DNA of 64,000 nt from Nageia nagi (Eukaryota; Pinophyta), in assembly GCA_050084985.1 (NCBI GenBank), contig JBITNC010000001.1, forward strand, positions 50,716,001-50,780,000, read 5' to 3'. This document shows positions 59,045 to 64,000 of this stretch, piece after piece (position 1 is the first letter of the stretch; every line of letters begins with the position of its first letter). The notes beneath the pieces are model-generated. The model was not told the origin of the DNA and made no database searches. It saw only the letters and a list, made by a program, of their open reading frames with translations. A program made the translations under genes and the position numbers.

Positions 59045-59215
59045 CGGTGAGTCTCAAACTAGATCTTTCTTACTTCACAAATAAGTAAAAGTTTTCATCT
59101 CTATTGTATCTATTTGGAAGAGAACTCTCTTACTTTCTCTTCTTCTTTACTCCCATTTTGATCTAGTTTGAGACTCACCTAGAGTGAACTAGATCAAAAT
59201 AGAAGAGAACTCTCT
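59045..59215. repeat. small inverted and direct duplication at the Copia 3 truncation
   Basis: GGTGAGTCTCAAACTAGAT (59046-59064) is repeated in reverse complement at 59161-59179. Around it, TTTTGATCTAGTT and AACTAGATCAAAA (59156-59199) form a hairpin, and GAGAACTCTCTTACTTTCT occurs twice as a direct repeat (about 59119 and 59203). It looks like a template-switch or fill-in scar. Confidence 0.8.
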
Positions 59216-59250
59216 TACTTTCTTTTCTTCTTCTCTCTTATGTCTCCCAA

Positions 59251-61300
59251 GTTTTGTTCTTTCCTTATCCCATTTGAGAATAATATCACCTGGTTCAAAC
59301 TTCACCTAGGAAGATTTTTTCTTATCAAACCATCTTTTAACACTATTATCACTATTGGTAGTATGATAATAGAGCCACCCACCACTTTGATAATAGATAT
59401 ATAAACCTAGAACATCTTAACAATTACACGAATGGTGAACCACCCTTAAGTTTGGAATAATAAATAAGAGCTTAAGGAATTATGGGAAATCATGTAGGAA
59501 GCATTAGGTATAAGGGATCACAAGAAGACTTAGACCCCTTTCTAAGGACTACTTAATGCATTAGTTATGAAGCAAAAATTGAAAGATAAATAATAATATG
59601 GTGAGGGATCAAATATAGAAGGGAGGGATTCTAAAATTGTAGGTGATGTAAAGCCTATTTGGGTGATCCCCTCTAGGAAAACAAATAAAATAATATGTGA
59701 TGTAATAGGTTATAGATATGTAGGAAACAAAGAATGGATACCTTTTGTAAAGGTTACCATAATAGCAATAGCTGTATGATATTGTTGAATTTTATGGGCT
59801 ACTAAGAGAAGATATGTTGAGTTTTTTTCGATACAATTTTTAGGACCCTAGATTAAAAAAACCTTTTAGCTATTCATTGTTACCAAACAAACTAAGAAGT
59901 CAATATATAAGTACTTAAATTTATTGTAGGATGGGTTAAATATTATTTACTTATAAAGGTTCACATGTTCATATTTTGATACCAAAGGGGTTAGTATGAT
60001 GAAGGATAACATGGCTCAAGGGATGAGTCATGAGGAATAAGATTGAGGGATTATGATGAAGTTGAAGTAAGGTCATCATCTTAAAGAATTTATGATTTTA
60101 GGATCTAGAAATGATAAGGGTTATAGTTTGAACAAAGGTAACAAATTGAGAAATGAGATATGGAAATAGACTAGATGGAATGCAAGACATGTGTGGATGA
60201 TTGATAGGGATTATGTTTTGAAAAAATAAAATGATACATAAAATTAAATAACATTTTGAAAAATGTGATAATATATTTAACTTGAGGTAAAAGATAAGAA
60301 ACCAAGATGATTTAGATGGGATGGATTGAGTTGTATATATTTATATATTTTGGTAAATTGAAACTAGGGATATATATATGAGAAGGTGGATACGGTTAAA
60401 GAGAATATCAAATATAGTTAATGAATTTATTAATTATAAGTTAATATTTTGATGTTGAAGTCAAACAAATAAACAATATTGGTTGAGAGAATTAAGGGGT
60501 GTCATTAAGTAAATAATTATTCCTTACTAGTAAGTATAATAAGATATATTTGTTAAGAAATAATAAGTCTTCAAGAAATCCCAAATGTTGTAAAATATAA
60601 TTCTTAACATCCTCATATAAGCACTATCATAAATAACTTACAAATTAGGTTGAAGACCATTTTTTATCATCATTATAGATATTACTATTTTGATCATTGT
60701 TACATTTATCATTAATTTTGATGTGAAGGTTTTCATAATCAATGTCAAAGTAAATTAACCAAGATCATTATGGAATTCACTTTAGCTTTTAACCTAACAC
60801 TTCATCTAACAAGCACATGATCTCTAGGTATTTTATGCATTTAAACATAATAAGGCAAATATTTGCAAGTAAAGTTTTTCACTTGAAGAAATTTTGGTAG
60901 AAAGTTGGGCTTATTAGACATGATGAAACCCTAAACAATAAGAAAAAAATCCACAAATTTATAAATAGTTAAATAAAATCAATTTCAACAAAAAAATGAA
61001 ACCCTCAAGACATATATTCCATTTACAAAGATCTTGTAAGAAATTCATCAATATATGTTATGTAAAAATTGATTATGTAAATAAAACCTACCTAATTAAT
61101 ATAAAATATTATGATATCAATTATAACCATAGAGAATAATATGGTATAAATAATTAAGGATAAAATAAAAATTTATGTAAATAGGTAAAGTTATTAAGCT
61201 ATTATAATCTTATCTTAAAATTGCTATGATGGCTTGAAAATCATTGTGGCAACTTTCATATGTAAGAAATCATTATATTTATTTACAAATAAATGATGAT
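59251..61300. other. unassigned AT-rich region
   Basis: No LTR, no transposon protein and no ORF of interest recognised. Composition is about as AT-rich as the intergenic spacer at 21241-22270. It may be host sequence or an older unrecognised element. If an inversion joined the two gypsy parts, a breakpoint should lie here. Confidence 0.4.
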
Positions 61301-61705
61301 ATTCATATATATCAAAATTCAATTGAGGGAGATTCATATAATAGGTTTCAATCATTGGATTTTAGCTTCATCTATTTTTCTCATGGCTTTGCTTTTACAA
61401 TTTAGAAAATGATTATTCAAACTACGTATAGTTTATTAGTATCAATCAACCCATATCAAGAAGAAATAATATTAGTATAAATTGGATGGAGGTTAATATT
61501 ATATGATAGAATGATTGGTATCAAAATTATTATTTTAAGATGATTAAAGAATTAAATATTAAGCAATAATTAAAATGTAAAATGACAAAACTAAAGAACC
61601 AAGTGACCATCCATCAAAATTTAATCTCCTTTAAATGTATTTTAACATGAAAATTTAACTTTGATATTCATATAGATTGAATCAAATTAAGATATACATA
61701 TTTTT
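61301..61705 (-). repeat. repeat Q, right half, minus orientation
   Basis: The reverse complement of 61480-61705 aligns with 22385-22560 (TTGATTCAATCTATATG against TTGAGTCAATCTATATG, then GTTAAATTT and ACTTGGTTCTTTAG). It directly adjoins the LTR at 61706. Confidence 0.6.
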
Positions 61706-62316
61706 AGACCCAAAATAATGCATATAATTATTTGTGGTGGTTAATTAATTCACTATTAGTCTACTTGTTTCTTATTATCGCATATATCTAAAATATGGTA
61801 ATAAAAAATAACAAAAAGGTACTTGTGTGTAATTTGATCAGATATTCATTCTATTAGAAGCAACATATACAAAACATGAGCATACATTCATTCAATTGCA
61901 CATCGCTAGAGACCTAAAAGAGGTATGCTGCTAATGACCTAAAATAAGCAATATAAAAAATGTAATAAACCATGTAGCGATGATTGAACAAAAGAATCAT
62001 CAAATAGAAAACATAAGATATAATTTATGAATAATATTTATGCATACAAAGTGATGTAACATGTGCTAGAATCTCTCCAGAGTCCTCCTCTTATTAGTTT
62101 TCTCATAAGGTTTCATCAATTGATGCGTTTTATATGATACAAGTTTACATGACTTAGATCTTTTTGACACCTTGTACATGCCACAAGGGTCCACTAGATA
62201 TATTACATAGCTTTGACATGAATTTGGGTATTAATTAACCTTATTTTACATAATACATCATTGAGTCTCTAAAATGAATCATTTAATAAATAATAATTGA
62301 CTTTTAGGCATCTACA
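61706..62316 (-). repeat. 3' LTR, gypsy II family
   Basis: 611 bp, starting TGTAGATGCC at 62316. Aligns with 28026-28640. The left end is set at the limit of similarity (GGGTCT). Confidence 0.85.
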
Positions 62317-62334
62317 TTTTGCCCCTCTTTAGAG
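62317..62334 (-). other. polypurine tract
   Basis: Minus strand CTCTAAAGAGGGGCAAAA immediately upstream of the LTR start TGTAGATGCC. This identifies the LTR at 61706-62316 as a 3' LTR. Confidence 0.8.
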
Positions 62335-63407
62335 GTGTGATTGAAGTAATGAAATTACATGTCCAAAAATGAAGTGTAGAAGAAACTTTTCTAGAATTTT
62401 TGAGCTCTTTGTTGCATTATTCCTTGTTGGTGATGATGATGAATGGAGATGATGGTGAAATTGAGGGTTCTTTGCTACCCCCTTTTTAATTGGATGCCCC
62501 AAGAAGGGTCCTTGAGTGGTGTATCCAAGGCAAAACTATGATGAAGAGCCTTTCTTCAGGTGTGATGTTGTATTAAGGATGGAAATGACTATGATGATGT
62601 AGTTGTATGGTCCCAAATCTAGCTTTGGAGATGGAAGATGTGATTTTCCCCTTATACTACTTCAACCATGAATTTGGTCATTCCATCATATCTAATACTT
62701 AGGAACCATTCAAACTTACATCCATACCTTGAAATAAAAGGGATCCACTTTAAATGTAATCAAATGATGATGAAATGGATGTCACTAGTGACATAGGGAC
62801 CTATGTTTATACTGCTAATGGCATGGAATTATTTTTATTTTCTTCTACTCTATAGCATGTACAAACTTGCAATAAAGTGTTAGTCATAACAAATATGGTG
62901 GATGCATAGTAAGTTATATTATCCATTAATGATGAGTTAATATCAACAATCTACTTATGGTTGCATTGTTGGTATATGTTTTTAAGTGAGTGAACTCTCA
63001 CTAGCCATATCAATGGCCATCGATGATCATATGTTTTATATATATGATCCAAAGATATTATGCTTTCGATAGGTTCAAATCAAAAACCATATGGATACAC
63101 AATAAGTTGTATCATCCATTAAAGATGAGTAAGTGTCAACAACTTGCTCACGATTGCATCTTTGATTTACTTTTAAGTGAGTGAACTCTTACCAGCTGTG
63201 TCATTGGCCATTAGTGACCTTGCATTTTATGTCCATGGTCCATAGACATTAGAATGTCTCTTTTTTCATATATATTTGTCACTCCATTAGCATCATGCTG
63301 AGAGTCATGCATGCCACTAACAACGTAGAAGTAATTGAATTTTACAAAAATAAAATTATTCTACCTTCTATTCTTTAATATCTATTTTTTAAGGAACTAA
63401 CACTACC
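62335..63407 (-). other. gypsy 3' non-coding region with a 193-bp tandem duplication
   Basis: No ORF with known domain. TGGAT(G/A)CA starts two parallel copies at 62899 and 63092 (period 193): both contain AATAAGTT or AGTAAGTT with AT(T/C)ATCCATTAA, then TTTTAAGTGAGTGAACTCT and GGCCAT. The copies differ at many sites. The rest shows nothing recognisable. Confidence 0.7.
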
Positions 63408-63880
63408 AAGATAATTCTTAAACAACCAAGATCACATGAAAGCTCTCAATTCATATATATCTATCACACAAAGCAATCTCACAAATATAACACAATATGT
63501 AAGTGGTTCCTCCAACTAGGAGTACATCCACTAACTAAATCTCTCTTAACAAATATGAACTCTTACAGTCCTACTCTTTTTTTCTAATGACTATCCTATA
63601 TCATAACTTTACTCCATAATTTCTACATAATCACAAAAAAATATCCTTATATTTATAGGCCAAAATCCCTCTTTGGATCACTTTTTTATCCAATTTAGCA
63701 AAGCATGACATGCACATCCTTTTACCAAGGGGCATGCTCATGACATAGAGTGTAGGACAAGTTACATTATCATATTCCCTTAAATACTTAAGGTATCAAA
63801 TGATACCCTTAATTATTAGTGAACTTACATAAAAGATTTAATACAAACCTTTACAATAATGCATTATACATTCCAACAGT
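63408..63880 (-). mobile_element. solo copia LTR
   Basis: About 473 bp, start TGTTGGAATG at 63880 in minus orientation, with the family TATA box near 63650-63660 and the AATTATCTTG end shared with Copia 3. It is not flanked by TAAGGGGGAG at its start or by an iMet primer site at its end, so it is not part of a full element. No clear target duplication is seen (GTCCC follows on the right). Confidence 0.8.
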
Positions 63881-64000
63881 CCCTCTAGCTAATGAAGCTT
63901 CATTATCCATAGTATTATTGGGAATTGAGCTTGATTATTTGGCTACCTCATTATTTTTTATTCTCTATTTTCTATTTAATATGCATAGGTTCAATTTGCA
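63881..64000 (-). other. gypsy 3' non-coding, continued
   Basis: AT-rich sequence without recognised feature; presumed to continue the element interrupted by the solo LTR. Confidence 0.4.

Larger units (their letters stand above)
51519..59250 (+). mobile_element. Ty1/copia retrotransposon, Copia 3 (3' truncated)
   Basis: 5' LTR (51519 to about 51996), leader, gag, protease, integrase, RT, RNase H and part of the 3' untranslated region, all plus strand. After 59250 the sequence no longer follows Copia 2; the CAATATTGCATTAAGGGGGAG segment and 3' LTR are absent. The truncation point carries a short inverted duplication. No intact primer site: LTR text runs into GAGAACTTGGTGTGGAA, which matches the sequence just after the primer site in Copia 1, so the site itself seems deleted. 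Confidence 0.85.
61706..64000 (-). mobile_element. gypsy element of the family of gypsy II, 3' end, minus strand
   Basis: 3' LTR (61706-62316), polypurine tract (62317-62334) and about 1.1 kb of 3' non-coding DNA, interrupted by a solo copia LTR at 63408-63880 and running out of the window. It is either a separate insertion or the inverted missing 3' end of gypsy II. No coding domain is seen in this part. Confidence 0.7.

Noticed and set aside
63408-63880. Missing 3' LTR of Copia 3 moved by inversion
   Set aside because: The sequence beyond its start (63881 onward) is not the copia 3' untranslated region and lacks the TAAGGGGGAG tract, so a solo LTR is the simpler reading.

Overview
The window looks like a piece of a large, repeat-rich, AT-rich nuclear genome of a seed plant; a gymnosperm or another giant-genome plant is plausible but not proven. 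Every recognisable protein belongs to a retroelement: Ty3/gypsy, Ty1/copia and a plant L1-type LINE. All are broken by stops and frameshifts. I see no rRNA, no convincing tRNA gene, no CRISPR array and no complete host gene. The only non-transposon coding candidates are a 75-codon ORF with a signal peptide (10874-11101, minus) and a duplicated module carrying a TATA box.

Layout. 1-8594: 3' part of a Ty3/gypsy element (plus) with protease, RT/RNase H, integrase, an unusual accessory coiled-coil ORF downstream of pol, a polypurine tract and a 3' LTR with a 24-bp minisatellite. 9170-10500: module R, copy 1. 11240-21240: one degraded LINE whose 5' part is inverted (twin-priming structure). A 4.8-kb non-autonomous LTR element (12877-17646) is inserted into its RT. 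22271-25130: minor repeats and a diverged array of about 180-bp units. 25190-28025: module R, copy 2, interrupted by a 1326-bp solo LTR with a perfect 5-bp target duplication.

28026-51518: a second Ty3/gypsy element (Tat-like, with a second archaeal-type RNase H domain) split by Copia 1 (32473-41516, minus) and Copia 2 (42643-51235, plus), and followed by Copia 3 (51519 to about 59250, plus, no 3' LTR). The copies share a long leader (about 2.5-3.4 kb) between the primer-binding site and gag, an iMet-type primer-binding site where it survives, and LTRs of about 500 bp. 59250-61300 is unassigned. 61706-64000 is the 3' end of another gypsy copy on the minus strand with a solo copia LTR inside it. 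Its flank is complementary to the left flank of gypsy II, which suggests an inversion or insertion into copies of the same repeat.

How it works together: this is a stack of nested insertions rather than an operon-like locus. Relative ages can be read from the nesting: LINE before the non-autonomous element, and gypsy II before Copias 1 and 2. Copia 1 has the best-preserved integrase residues. The LTRs are visibly diverged, so no element here looks recently active. The parts most worth a second look are the accessory ORF of gypsy I, the modular copia leaders with ATGCATGC repeats and non-matching GC-richer segments, the split LINE, and the non-autonomous element whose primer-binding site is separated from its LTR by three 181-bp repeats.
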